The notes under the pieces are model-generated. The model made no database searches. It worked only from the letters and a program-made list of their open reading frames with translations, and was not told where the DNA came from. A DNA stretch of 64,000 nt from Vibrio crassostreae 9ZC13 (GTDB lineage: Bacteria; Pseudomonadota; Gammaproteobacteria; Enterobacterales; Vibrionaceae), in assembly GCF_000272045.2 (NCBI RefSeq), contig NZ_AJYZ02000041.1:516247-580246 (forward strand), written 5' to 3'. The position numbers were made by a program, and so were the translations under genes. Positions 24,108 to 33,088 of the stretch are shown here, in pieces (position 1 is the stretch's first letter; each line of letters starts with the position of its first letter).

Positions 24108-25958
24108 TTATTGAACTTGGCAATTTAAGCAGAAAGCGTATCGGCCTTGTGGGTCGTTAAAGCTGCCTAACAGCTGGCTATCTTGAGCTAACTGCTGAGT
24201 AACAGGCTGTAAACTGCTTGGTATCATCGATTGAATATCTAGGCCTATCGACATCTGAACTTGGTTCATAAATTCTTGAATAAATTGTTCAGTGGCCGAA
24301 AGTGGCTCTTCTACCCAGTAGATGTTGTAGCTTTCAAGCTCTGCAAGTGAAGCCGCAGCTGCAACCGCATCATCGAAATCACCAATCTCATCGACTAAGC
24401 CTTTCTGAATCGCATCTTGACCTGTCCAAACTCGACCTTGAGCAATCTTGTCGACAGCATCGACTTCTAGACCGCGATTTTCTCCAACTAGGCTGATGAA
24501 TCGGCGGTATCCGTTTTCAATGCCCATTTGGAACGCGTCTTTCGCGCCATCGCTAAGTCCAGTTGTAATACCAAGACCTGAGAAAGGTGAGGTGCCAACG
24601 CCATCAGTGTAAACACCAATATCGTTCAACCCTTTTTCGAAGGTGGTGATAACACTGAAGATACCAATTGAACCCGTTAGTGTGGTTGGCTGAGCTAGGA
24701 TCTTATCCGCACCCATCGAGATCCAGTAACCACCCGAAGCAGCAAGGCTCGACATCGACACAACAACCGGTTTACCCGCTTGCTTGATCGCTTCTATTTC
24801 ATTACGGATAACTTCAGAAGCAAAGGCACTGCCACCTGGGCTATCGACACGAAGTACAACCGCTTTCACTTTATCGTCGTTACGTGCTTGGCGCAGTAGG
24901 GCTGCTGTGGTATCGCCGCCAACGGTGCCACGTGGTTGCTTGCCATCCATAATTGCGCCGCTCGCTACAATCACGGCAACGTCGTGTGATTCACTAGTCA
25001 TGTTTGGAAGCATGGTTGTACGGTATTCGTAGTAACCAAACGCGTTGTAGCTGTCTTGGCCGTCACTGCCGAAAGCATCGGCAAGCTCTAGTCGAACTTG
25101 CTGGCGTGTCGCTAGCTCATCCACTAAGCCAAGTTTCTCGGCCAGTTTTGCAATGTCACCGTCCACAGACTTAAGTTCTTTCAAGAAGGTGTCCATGCTT
25201 GGGTTCAGTGTCTTAGCGTCTATTTGACGGTTATTGCTGACATCATCAACGTACGCACCCCATAGTTGGCTTAACCAACGAGAAGCGGACTCTTTCGCTG
25301 CGTCTGACATGTCATCACGAATGAAAGGCTCAATAGCTGACTTATAAGTGCCCACACGGAACACGTGCGTGTTGACGTCTAGTTTCTCTAACAACGTTTT
25401 GTAGTAAAGCGAGTAAGCGCTATAGCCTTTAAGAAGAACCCCACCATCTGGTGATAGGAATACCTTAGTTGCGTAGCTGGCTAGGTAGTATTGGCTTTGG
25501 TTGTAAAAGTCACCCACCGCATAAATCGGTTTGCCTGATGCTTTGAACTCATTCAATGCTTTAGCAATGTAGCGCAGCTTGGTCAGGTTGGTTTCTGGCA
25601 GCTCTTTGAGAGCTAAAACGATACCAGTAACCTTGTCATCGTCTTTTGCGTAGCGAATCGTTTCAACGATATCAAACAGGATGTTCTCTTTTGGAAGGTC
25701 TTTGCCAAGTAGTGAACCTGTGACCGAATCCATCGGATTGATATAGCGGCTTTGTTCCACAATAGGGCCAGACAGATTAAGCACTAAAGCCGAATCCTGA
25801 GGAACCGTCGGTTGAGCCGTATCTGAATGGAAGTACACAAAGTAGATGATGGCGATACTGAGTAAAAAGACTAGGTTAACCAGCGCAAGACGTACAAACG
25901 TAATGAGCTTCCAAATCCCTTTAAAGAACATGCCTATAAATTTGAATATTTTTTTCAT
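24108..25958 (-). CDS. sppA: Signal peptide peptidase SppA (protease IV)
   Basis: 616-residue inner-membrane serine protease degrading cleaved signal peptides. One N-terminal membrane segment (about 24-44) is followed by tandem ClpP-like domains. The catalytic dyad is split between them: Lys206 (VGTYKSAIEP) and Ser408 (SSLAASGGYW), almost the same numbers as in E. coli (K209/S409). The PGGSAFASE block forms the oxyanion region. Single N-terminal anchor, active domain in the periplasm. Confidence 0.96.
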   Translation of the reverse strand: MKKIFKFIGMFFKGIWKLITFVRLALVNLVFLLSIAIIYFVYFHSDTAQPTVPQDSALVLNLSGPIVEQSRYINPMDSVTGSLLGKDLPKENILFDIVETIRYAKDDDKVTGIVLALKELPETNLTKLRYIAKALNEFKASGKPIYAVGDFYNQSQYYLASYATKVFLSPDGGVLLKGYSAYSLYYKTLLEKLDVNTHVFRVGTYKSAIEPFIRDDMSDAAKESASRWLSQLWGAYVDDVSNNRQIDAKTLNPSMDTFLKELKSVDGDIAKLAEKLGLVDELATRQQVRLELADAFGSDGQDSYNAFGYYEYRTTMLPNMTSESHDVAVIVASGAIMDGKQPRGTVGGDTTAALLRQARNDDKVKAVVLRVDSPGGSAFASEVIRNEIEAIKQAGKPVVVSMSSLAASGGYWISMGADKILAQPTTLTGSIGIFSVITTFEKGLNDIGVYTDGVGTSPFSGLGITTGLSDGAKDAFQMGIENGYRRFISLVGENRGLEVDAVDKIAQGRVWTGQDAIQKGLVDEIGDFDDAVAAAASLAELESYNIYWVEEPLSATEQFIQEFMNQVQMSIGLDIQSMIPSSLQPVTQQLAQDSQLLGSFNDPQGRYAFCLNCQVQ

Positions 25959-26197
25959 TCTGTCTCCGCAGTGAGATCACGTCGCTTTAACAAGCCGTAG
26001 TACCATTAATCTCAATAATATGAACTGCTTAGTATCCTACGATAATTCCCAAGCTCAAACTACACCAAGAATTGTTAATCGATATATATTCTCATTAAGT
26101 GTAGTCAAATTAAGGGCTTCTGAACGATTAATACGTGCAGCATTATGATCGGTGTTACAAAAATGTAAACGGTTGTTTGAACTTTTGGTAATTGAAC

Positions 26198-26218
26198 TAT
26201 ACTGTGGTCAGACCACAA
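26198..26218 (+). promoter_or_regulatory. FadR operator overlapping the fadH -10
   Basis: The perfect palindrome TGTGGTCAGACCACA (26203-26217) contains the full FadR core TGGTCNGACCA. It begins at the last base of a -10 candidate TATACT (26198-26203), which fits repression. E. coli fadH belongs to the fatty-acid-degradation regulon. Confidence 0.75.
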
Positions 26219-26246
26219 GGATAAAATAATAGAAGTGATGTCTGCC

Positions 26247-28247
26247 ATGTACCCACATTTACTTGAACCACTCGATCTTGGATTTACCCAGTTACGTAAC
26301 CGTGTATTGATGGGATCAATGCATACAGGTTTAGAAGAAAATAAAGAAGGTCTCCACAAACTCGCCGCGTTTTATGAAGAGCGAGCAAAAGGAGGCGTTG
26401 GCCTTATTGTTACCGGTGGTTTCTCTCCTAATTTACGTGGCAGATTAACCCCATTTAGTGCTGAATTCAGTAAAGTGAAGCATGCAAAAGCTCACCAAGT
26501 TGTTACCGAGGCCGTGCACAAGCATGGCGGTAAGATTGCCCTTCAGTTGCTGCATGCTGGCCGCTATGCCATGCACCCATTCGCGCAAAGTGCTTCGGGT
26601 ATTAAAGCGCCAATCGCTAAGTTCGCACCGAGTGAGATGAGCCCTCGTCAGATTAAAAAGACCATTGGTGCCTTTGCCAACAGTGCCGAACTCGCCCAAG
26701 TCGCGGGTTACGACGGCATTGAGATTATGGGATCTGAAGGTTACTTGATTAACCAATTCATCTGTAAACGTACCAATATGCGTTACGACGAATGGGGCGG
26801 TTCTTATGAGAAGCGCATGCGTTTCCCGCTGGAGATTGTTAAATCGATTCGCGAAGCTGTGGGTAAAGATTTCATTATTATTTTCCGATTGTCGATGCTT
26901 GATTTGGTTGAACAAGGCAGCACGTTTGAAGATGTTGTTCTTCTGGCTCAAAAGCTGGAAGAAGCCGGCGTTACCATTATCAATACCGGTATCGGTTGGC
27001 ATGAAGCACGTGTTCCGACTATCGCGACGCAAGTACCACGAGGCGCATTCTCTTGGGTGACGGAAAAAGTGAAACCATACGTGTCGATCCCAGTGGTGAC
27101 ATGTAACCGAATTAATACGCCAGAAGAGGCCGAACGTATTCTTAGCTCTGGGCAGGCTGATATGGTGTCTATGGCGCGTCCATTCTTGGCAGACCCGGAT
27201 TTTGTTAATAAAGCAGCTCAAGACCAAGCTCAGTTCATCAATACCTGTATCGGTTGTAACCAAGCTTGCCTTGATAACGTGTTTAAAGGTAAACGTGCGA
27301 GCTGTTTGGTGAACCCACGCGCTTGTTACGAGACTGAAATTGTTGTTCAGCCAGCGCAAGCGACTAAGACCATTGCGGTTGTCGGCGCAGGCCCAGCCGG
27401 TTTAGCCTGTGCAACGACTTTAGCTCAGCGTGGGCATAAGGTTGACTTGATTGAGAAAAATGACCGTATCGGCGGTCAGTTTAGATTGGCAATGCAGATT
27501 CCGGGTAAAGAAGAATTCAGAGAAACGATTCGCTACTTTGCTAACCAAATCGACGCATCAGGCGTGAACCTGAAACTGGATACTGAGGCAACGTTTGAGA
27601 TGTTGTTGAAGTACGATGAAGTCGTGATGGCGGCTGGCGTAGAGCCAAGAAAGCTCGATATTGAGGGCATTGACCAAGAAAACGTGGTCGATTACCAAAC
27701 CTTGATTCGTGAAAAGACACCAGTAGGCGAAAAGGTCGCGATTGTTGGTGCTGGTGGTATTGGTGTCGATGTGGCAACCATGCTGACAGAACCGACTTCA
27801 CACAGCCTAGACGATTGGCTGCATGAGTGGGGCATCGATAAGAATATGGAACACCCAGGCGGACTTTACCCTTACCCTGATTCATTCAGCGATAAAACGG
27901 TGTGGGTGATGCAGCGTAAAGCGGGTCGTGTTGGTAAAGGTCCGGGCAAAACTACAGGCTGGATTCACAAACGCACACTAGAAAAACGCGGTGTTAATCT
28001 ACTGGGTGGCGTGAGCTACAACAAGATTGATGACCAAGGTCTGCATATCAGCGTTGGTAAGAAAGAGCAGGTGCTGGATGTTGACTCGGTTATCGTATGT
28101 GCAGGTCAGGTGTCAGTTCGTCCATTCGAAGACATGTGGCAAGAGTTTGGTGGCAAACTGCACGTGATAGGCGGTGCCGATTATGCCGGTGAGTTAGATG
28201 CGGTACGCGCTATCCGTCAAGGTGTTGAGCTAGCGATTAAGTTATAG
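26247..28247 (+). CDS. fadH: 2,4-dienoyl-CoA reductase (NADPH)
   Basis: Flavoenzyme of beta-oxidation that reduces 2,4-dienoyl-CoA formed from unsaturated fatty acids with double bonds at even positions. Order: FMN TIM barrel of the old-yellow-enzyme family (about 1-340), 4Fe-4S cysteines in CIGCNQACLD...SCLVNPRAC, then FAD (VVGAGPAGLACATTLAQRGH) and NADPH (VAIVGAGGIGVDVA) domains. Start: MYPHLLEPLDLG at 26247 aligns with E. coli FadH (MSYPSLFAPLDLG) and leaves good spacing to GAAG; ATG 26238 and GTG 26235 are alternatives. A FadR operator lies just upstream. Confidence 0.96.
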   Translation: MYPHLLEPLDLGFTQLRNRVLMGSMHTGLEENKEGLHKLAAFYEERAKGGVGLIVTGGFSPNLRGRLTPFSAEFSKVKHAKAHQVVTEAVHKHGGKIALQLLHAGRYAMHPFAQSASGIKAPIAKFAPSEMSPRQIKKTIGAFANSAELAQVAGYDGIEIMGSEGYLINQFICKRTNMRYDEWGGSYEKRMRFPLEIVKSIREAVGKDFIIIFRLSMLDLVEQGSTFEDVVLLAQKLEEAGVTIINTGIGWHEARVPTIATQVPRGAFSWVTEKVKPYVSIPVVTCNRINTPEEAERILSSGQADMVSMARPFLADPDFVNKAAQDQAQFINTCIGCNQACLDNVFKGKRASCLVNPRACYETEIVVQPAQATKTIAVVGAGPAGLACATTLAQRGHKVDLIEKNDRIGGQFRLAMQIPGKEEFRETIRYFANQIDASGVNLKLDTEATFEMLLKYDEVVMAAGVEPRKLDIEGIDQENVVDYQTLIREKTPVGEKVAIVGAGGIGVDVATMLTEPTSHSLDDWLHEWGIDKNMEHPGGLYPYPDSFSDKTVWVMQRKAGRVGKGPGKTTGWIHKRTLEKRGVNLLGGVSYNKIDDQGLHISVGKKEQVLDVDSVIVCAGQVSVRPFEDMWQEFGGKLHVIGGADYAGELDAVRAIRQGVELAIKL

Positions 28248-28313
28248 AATCAGCTATCAAGCTGTAATTTTATCGGTAGATATTGTTACTTAATTCGCTG
28301 AGTTAGATTTTGA

Positions 28314-28352
28314 ACAAGGCTCCTAAGTCATAGATTTAGGAGCCTTTATTGT
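28314..28352 (+). terminator. fadH terminator
   Basis: AAGGCTCCTAA (28316-28326) pairs with TTAGGAGCCTT (28336-28346), followed by TATTGTTT. Confidence 0.75.
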
Positions 28353-28454
28353 TTCTAATCGAGCCCAAATGGGCAGTGGTTGAGATTTATTATCGTTTGT
28401 ATTCTGTGCTAAAGTTCAAGTATACAAATAATAAAGAAATAGTAAGGACTTCAA

Positions 28455-29003
28455 ATGGATGCTTTGGATCTATTGCTCAACAGACGCTCAATCGCAAAAC
28501 TCTCTGATCCGGCACCTGAAGGTGTGGCGTTAGAAAACATCATCAAAGCAGGGCTGCGTGCTCCAGACCACGGTGCACTAACACCATGGCGCTTTGTTAT
28601 CGCGCAAGGTTCAGGCCTACAAAAGCTTTCAGACATCTTGGTGCGCGCCGCTGAAGCGGATGACAGCGAAGAAGCGGTTATCGAGAAAGTAAAAAAAGCG
28701 CCGTTCCGAGCTCCGATGGTGATTACTGTGATTGCCAAAGTAACTGAGCACGAGAAAGTGCCTGCTATCGAACAACATCTGTCTGCGGGTTGTGCTGCAC
28801 AGGCGATGCAAATGGCCGCAGTCGCACAAGGTTTCCAAGGCTTTTGGCGCTCAGGTAAATGGATGTTCCACACAGAAGTACACCAAGCATTTGGCCTAGA
28901 AGGCGACGATGAAATTGTTGGCTTCCTATACCTAGGCACTCCAGGCTGTACACCAATGAAAGTGCCAGAGCGCGACTTCTCTAAGTTCGTTGAGTTTTTA
29001 TAA
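28455..29003 (+). CDS. ydjA: Nitroreductase-family protein, YdjA type
   Basis: 182-residue FMN-dependent oxidoreductase, very close in length and motifs to E. coli YdjA (183): MDALDLLLNRRSIAKLSDPAP at the start, PDHGALTPWRFVI for FMN binding, and HLSAGCAAQAMQMAA. The physiological substrate of YdjA is not known. It is a small single gene with a good Shine-Dalgarno (AGTAAGGA). Confidence 0.92.
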   Translation: MDALDLLLNRRSIAKLSDPAPEGVALENIIKAGLRAPDHGALTPWRFVIAQGSGLQKLSDILVRAAEADDSEEAVIEKVKKAPFRAPMVITVIAKVTEHEKVPAIEQHLSAGCAAQAMQMAAVAQGFQGFWRSGKWMFHTEVHQAFGLEGDDEIVGFLYLGTPGCTPMKVPERDFSKFVEFL

Positions 29004-29065
29004 AGAAAGCTGAAGCTTGAATAGTGGAATGCTAACTGTATAAACAACCAGTTTTTCTTGATTTA

Positions 29066-29101
29066 TTAGAGCCACATTAGATAATGTGGCTCTAATTGTT
29101 T
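29066..29101 (+). terminator. Hairpin between ydjA and topB
   Basis: TTAGAGCCACATTA (29066-29079) and TAATGTGGCTCTAA (29082-29095) form a perfect 14-bp inverted repeat followed by TTGTTT. It probably ends ydjA 20 bp before topB begins. Confidence 0.7.
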
Positions 29102-29118
29102 GTAGCATCTGGAAAAAC

Positions 29119-31113
29119 ATGTCTCGCCTTATTATTGCTGAAAAACCAAGCCTCGGCCGCGCGATCGCCGCTGCACTACCTAATCCACAAAAGAAAGACC
29201 AAGGGTTTATCAAATGTGGCAATGGGGATGTGGTGACTTGGTGTATTGGACACTTATTGGAGCAGGTTGAGCCGGATGCTTATGACGACCGTTATAAGAA
29301 GTGGAATTTAGCCGATCTTCCTATCGTGCCGGAGCAATGGCAGCTAAGACCGCGTAAGACTTCAAGCAAACAGCTCACGGTGATCCGAAAGCTATTGAAG
29401 GACGCCACTCAAATTGTTCACGCCGGAGACCCGGATAGAGAAGGGCAGTTGCTGGTTGATGAAGTGATTGATTACTGCAAAGTCTCTAAGGCTAAGAAAG
29501 AGTCGATGGACAGGCTACTGATCAGCGACTTGAACTTACCTGCCGTAAAACGTGCACTTTCTCAAATGCGCAGCAACCGTGACTTTATTCCGCTTTCTAT
29601 TTCCGCATTAGCGCGCTCTAGAGCCGATTGGCTGTATGGCATGAACATGACTCGTGCTTATACCTTACTCGGTCAAAAGGCTGGCTACCAAGGTGTGTTG
29701 TCGGTCGGGCGAGTACAAACGCCTGTACTTGGTTTGGTGGTAAGGCGCGATGAAGAGATCGAAAACTTTATTCCGAAAGATTACTTCACTTTGCACGCTT
29801 TGATCCCTTATCAAAATCACGGCCAGAGCTTTGATATTCGTGCGCGTTGGAAGCCAAGCGAAGCATGTAAACCATGGCAAGATGAAGAAGGGCGCGTGCT
29901 CAATCGAAAGCTGGTTGAGAATGTGGCTAACCGAATTGCGAATCAACCCGCGACGGTGACGGAATCAGAGCAAAAGCAAAGTAAACAAGCTGCGCCACTG
30001 CCTTACTCGCTGTCAGCCTTGCAGATTGATGCGTCTAAGCGTTTTGGTATGAGTGCTCAACAGGTGTTAGATACGTGTCAGTCATTGTACGAGAAACACA
30101 AACTCATCACTTACCCACGTTCTGATAGCCGCTATCTACCTAAAGAGCACTACTCGCAGCGAGAATCGATCGTTGATGCTATCGCTAACAATGCGAAAGA
30201 GCTGCAAAGTGGCGCTCAAGGTGCGGACCTTTCTCTTAAATCAAAAGCATGGAACGACAGTAAGGTCGATGCTCACCACGCGATTATTCCTACTCCGAAG
30301 AAGTCATCGGTGAACGGCCTGTCTGCCAACGAGATGAAAATCTATCAGCAAATCGCTCGTCAGTATCTAATGCAGTTTTACCCACCTGCGGTTTTTGCTG
30401 ATGCTAAGCTGGTCTTTGATATCGCTGGTGGCGTGTTCATCGCAAAAGGGCGTCAGCTTATCAACCCGGGTTGGAAGGTGTTGATGGGTAAAACGGATAC
30501 CGAAGAAAAAGGGGATGGCACGGATACGGTTCCTCCGTTAGATAAAGGCACTGTGCTCACCTGTCGTGAAGGTGTCATTGGCGATAAGAAAACCGAGCCA
30601 CCAAAACACTTTACAGAAGCGACATTGCTCCAAGCGATGACAGGTATCGCGCGCTTTGTCGCGAACAAAGATCTCAAAGCCATTTTGAAAGAAACCGATG
30701 GCCTTGGCACAGAAGCAACCCGTGCGGGTATTCTAGATACTCTATTCAAAAGGCAGCTGCTAACGCGCCAAGGTAAGAGTATTCACAGTAGCCCTGCGGG
30801 CAGAGGCTTGATTCATGCCTTACCTGAGGATTCTACCTTCCCAGACATGACGGCACATTGGGAGCACCAGCTGCAAGGCATGGCAGAACGAAATCAAGCG
30901 TATCAGCCTTTCATGCAAGCGTTAGAAAGCAAGATTGATGGTTTAATGGGTAAAGTAAAAACGGGAGAAGTTCCTGAATCACTCCGCCACCTTCCTAAAG
31001 TCGAGAGACCTGCCTTCAAACGCCGTAAAGGCGGTGGGGCGAAGAAGTCTTACGCCAAGACAGGTACGTATGCTAAGAAAGGTACTTCCGCTAAAAAGAG
31101 CACTAAAAGCTAA
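29119..31113 (+). CDS. topB: DNA topoisomerase III
   Basis: Type IA topoisomerase that decatenates replication and recombination intermediates. From ATG 29119 it is 664 residues; the upstream ATG at 29086 sits inside a hairpin and adds unrelated residues. Toprim domain: MSRLIIAEKPSLGRA and the acidic HAGDPDREGQ. The catalytic tyrosine block is KLITYPRSDSRYLP. The C-terminus is a lysine-rich, repetitive basic tail (GGGAKKSYAKTGTYAKKGT) in place of zinc fingers, probably binding DNA. It converges on the DUF3080 gene with only 18 bp between stops. Confidence 0.96.
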   Translation: MSRLIIAEKPSLGRAIAAALPNPQKKDQGFIKCGNGDVVTWCIGHLLEQVEPDAYDDRYKKWNLADLPIVPEQWQLRPRKTSSKQLTVIRKLLKDATQIVHAGDPDREGQLLVDEVIDYCKVSKAKKESMDRLLISDLNLPAVKRALSQMRSNRDFIPLSISALARSRADWLYGMNMTRAYTLLGQKAGYQGVLSVGRVQTPVLGLVVRRDEEIENFIPKDYFTLHALIPYQNHGQSFDIRARWKPSEACKPWQDEEGRVLNRKLVENVANRIANQPATVTESEQKQSKQAAPLPYSLSALQIDASKRFGMSAQQVLDTCQSLYEKHKLITYPRSDSRYLPKEHYSQRESIVDAIANNAKELQSGAQGADLSLKSKAWNDSKVDAHHAIIPTPKKSSVNGLSANEMKIYQQIARQYLMQFYPPAVFADAKLVFDIAGGVFIAKGRQLINPGWKVLMGKTDTEEKGDGTDTVPPLDKGTVLTCREGVIGDKKTEPPKHFTEATLLQAMTGIARFVANKDLKAILKETDGLGTEATRAGILDTLFKRQLLTRQGKSIHSSPAGRGLIHALPEDSTFPDMTAHWEHQLQGMAERNQAYQPFMQALESKIDGLMGKVKTGEVPESLRHLPKVERPAFKRRKGGGAKKSYAKTGTYAKKGTSAKKSTKS

Positions 31114-31131
31114 GACTTATTGAGGTTAGGA

Positions 31132-32133
31132 TTAGCGACCGACTTTACGGCCACAACGTTTAAACAGTTGCTGCCAATAGTCAACATGGCGACGAGTGGA
31201 TGATCGAAAGGCTTGATGTGCATCTTGGATGGGAAAGTAATAACTGTGCAGTTCAGGTTGCGCGTCAAACATTCCTAGTTGCGGGGCTATGTGCTGATAG
31301 TAGCCATCCAGTTGCGCCATGTAAGGCTGAACCTTACCTATGTATTGTTGCTCGAACACATTGTTGAGATAGCGGAACTTAGTGGTGTCTCGTTGTTTAC
31401 CACAGATGATCTTGTCATCAAAAGTTGTCAGCTGTTTGGTGATGGTATCAAGCTCAACTGACGCCCGAGCGAGCGAGTAGTATAAATCCCCAAGGGTCGA
31501 ACTCTTCTCTAATACTTCTTGAACCTCAGTGGTTTTGCCGGAAACGAGCGATGTGTTTAACGCTTGATTGATGTGTTCTAACGCATCACTGGTTTGTCGT
31601 ACCTGATCGCCTATATCAGCGCGTAACCACTGACTACCCCGCATTTGTGACTGCATAGCATCGCTGGCATAGATGAGATTCCATTGATGCAGTGGAAACT
31701 GTGCGAGTTTCTGTTGCTCAATTTCTCTTAGTAATTCTACGATCTCTGGGTCTAATTCATTACTGGATAAACATTTGCCCACGCCTTCAAGTAGCGCGAC
31801 TTGATAATCGTAATTACGAAACTCATCCGCGACCTTGCCCAGAACCGAATTTCTTTCTGCAATCAGATTGAACAATCCACACTGACGAAGCTGGTAGCTG
31901 TCTATGAGGCCGATAGAGAGTGAGGGCACGTCAAGCAGCAGTTCTCGTTTTCTCGGTAGGCTTTCAAATTCCCATTCCTCTATTATCTCGTCAGCATCTT
32001 GTACTCTGGCTATCTTTGTTTGATAGTCGTCGAACAAGTCGCCGGGGCCATCACTGAAACAGCCAGCTAGCATCACTGTTAGACAAAACAGCGTTGAGTG
32101 CTTAACTAGGTTTGAGAGATGCCCTGCATTCAT
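31132..32133 (-). CDS. DUF3080-type lipoprotein
   Basis: Predicted lipoprotein of about 333 residues with lipobox V-M-L-A-G-C (signal LFCLTVMLAGC). The mature protein is helical, with the family-like region ERNSVLGKVADEFRNYDYQV and many Trp/Tyr residues near the C-terminus. It resembles DUF3080 proteins of Vibrio and related marine genera; the function is unknown. I start at Met 32133, just after the SDR stop; the frame opens at 32184, inside the SDR gene, with no clear ribosome site for either choice. Probably co-transcribed with the SDR gene upstream. Confidence 0.75.
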   Translation of the reverse strand: MNAGHLSNLVKHSTLFCLTVMLAGCFSDGPGDLFDDYQTKIARVQDADEIIEEWEFESLPRKRELLLDVPSLSIGLIDSYQLRQCGLFNLIAERNSVLGKVADEFRNYDYQVALLEGVGKCLSSNELDPEIVELLREIEQQKLAQFPLHQWNLIYASDAMQSQMRGSQWLRADIGDQVRQTSDALEHINQALNTSLVSGKTTEVQEVLEKSSTLGDLYYSLARASVELDTITKQLTTFDDKIICGKQRDTTKFRYLNNVFEQQYIGKVQPYMAQLDGYYQHIAPQLGMFDAQPELHSYYFPIQDAHQAFRSSTRRHVDYWQQLFKRCGRKVGR

Positions 32134-32140
32134 CTGTGGA

Positions 32141-32827
32141 TTACCAGTCAATTTCGCTGCCATCGAAATTGAAGAAGTGACCACTCACTTCGGTATTCGC
32201 TGACTCGATGACTTCAATCAGGCCGGAAGCTGAAGTGTCGGTGTCGATCAGAGCATTAGGGCCACCCATTTCAGTCTGCACCCAACCTGGATGCAGTGCT
32301 AACACCGTAAAGCCATCATCGGTTAAGTCGTTGCTTAGGCTCTTCACCACGGAGTTTAGAGCGGCTTTAGAGGAGCGATAGATGTAACCGCCGCCTGAGG
32401 TGTTCTCTGACATACTGCCGACTCTAGAGGATAAACAAGCGACCTTTTTGATATCGCTGTCTTTGAGTAAAGGCAATAGCGTTTCGACAAGCTTTAGTGG
32501 AGCGATGGTGTTGACTTCGAATACACGACGCCACTCTTCAACATCGGTATTACCCAGCCCGTAGCCTTTAGGGCCATAGTAGCCAGCGTTGTTGATCAAG
32601 ATATCAATCGACTTTATTTGCGAAGGGAGTTGGCTTACTGCTTGGTAATCGGTTATCTCTAATTGAATACAGGTAAGGTTGGTGTTGTGGTCTGCGAGTG
32701 AGAGCAGTTCTTTTGCTGAATTGTCATCACGATAAGTCGCGTACACCTTGTGATTACTTTCCAAGTATTGTCGAGTCAGGCTTAAGCCAATGCCGCGGTT
32801 CGCTCCAGTAATAAAAATAACGCTCAT
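32141..32827 (-). CDS. Short-chain dehydrogenase/reductase
   Basis: 228-residue classical SDR: NAD(P)-binding TGANRGIG at residues 7-14, structural NNAG and catalytic Tyr-x3-Lys in YRSSKAAL with the preceding Ser (LSSRVGSMS). Resembles the C-factor/sniffer-like group (ITGANRGIGLSLTRQYL), but the substrate cannot be assigned. Its stop overlaps the open frame of the DUF3080 lipoprotein, suggesting an operon. Confidence 0.9.
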   Translation of the reverse strand: MSVIFITGANRGIGLSLTRQYLESNHKVYATYRDDNSAKELLSLADHNTNLTCIQLEITDYQAVSQLPSQIKSIDILINNAGYYGPKGYGLGNTDVEEWRRVFEVNTIAPLKLVETLLPLLKDSDIKKVACLSSRVGSMSENTSGGGYIYRSSKAALNSVVKSLSNDLTDDGFTVLALHPGWVQTEMGGPNALIDTDTSASGLIEVIESANTEVSGHFFNFDGSEIDW

Positions 32828-32852
32828 GGTGATTCCTTTTCAGTTCAATTAG

Positions 32853-32978
32853 TTAAGTTTGATGGCTTAACACGAGAAAATCAACGCTCCACCAACTGGC
32901 CATTAGCATTCCTACAAAAATCATTACTGCTGCCGCTGAGCCACAGATCACCCCAAAGATGAGTATTACGTTTTTCAT
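32853..32978 (-). CDS. 41-residue membrane peptide behind a Fur box
   Basis: Short ORF starting MKNVILIFGVICGSAAAVMI, with a hydrophobic segment over residues 3-27 and a polar end (SWWSVDFLVLSHQT). A modest purine-rich AAGAGA lies before the ATG. A near-perfect Fur box (33007-33021) stands about 30-43 bp upstream of the start, exactly where a promoter would be. It ends 25 bp before the SDR gene, so the box might also serve the SDR and DUF3080 genes. I recognise no family; the gene call depends on composition and context. Confidence 0.55.
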   Translation of the reverse strand: MKNVILIFGVICGSAAAVMIFVGMLMASWWSVDFLVLSHQT

Positions 32979-33002
32979 TGTTGTCTCTTTTTGAAAATCA
33001 AG

Positions 33003-33025
33003 TTAATGATAACTATTATCATTAA
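33003..33025 (-). promoter_or_regulatory. Fur box between small membrane ORF and deacetylase-like gene
   Basis: TGATAACTATTATCA (33007-33021) matches 13 of 14 fixed positions of the Fur 7-1-7 consensus and extends as a palindrome on both sides (AATG...CATT). Divergent genes start at 32978 (minus) and 33089 (plus); the minus-strand spacing looks more promoter-like. Confidence 0.75.
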
Positions 33026-33088
33026 TTAAGGTTGTCGCCTAGGCTGAGACTGTTATGATTTTGAGAAAGATACGCAATTAACCTGATT

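Noticed and set aside
26445..27359. 304-codon open frame on the minus strand inside fadH
   Set aside because: It lies wholly opposite a strongly supported enzyme gene, has no family pattern, and is His/Arg/Asn-rich as antisense shadows are.
28451..29047. 198-codon open frame opposite ydjA
   Set aside because: Exact antisense of a well-supported nitroreductase gene, with no own ribosome site or recognisable motif.
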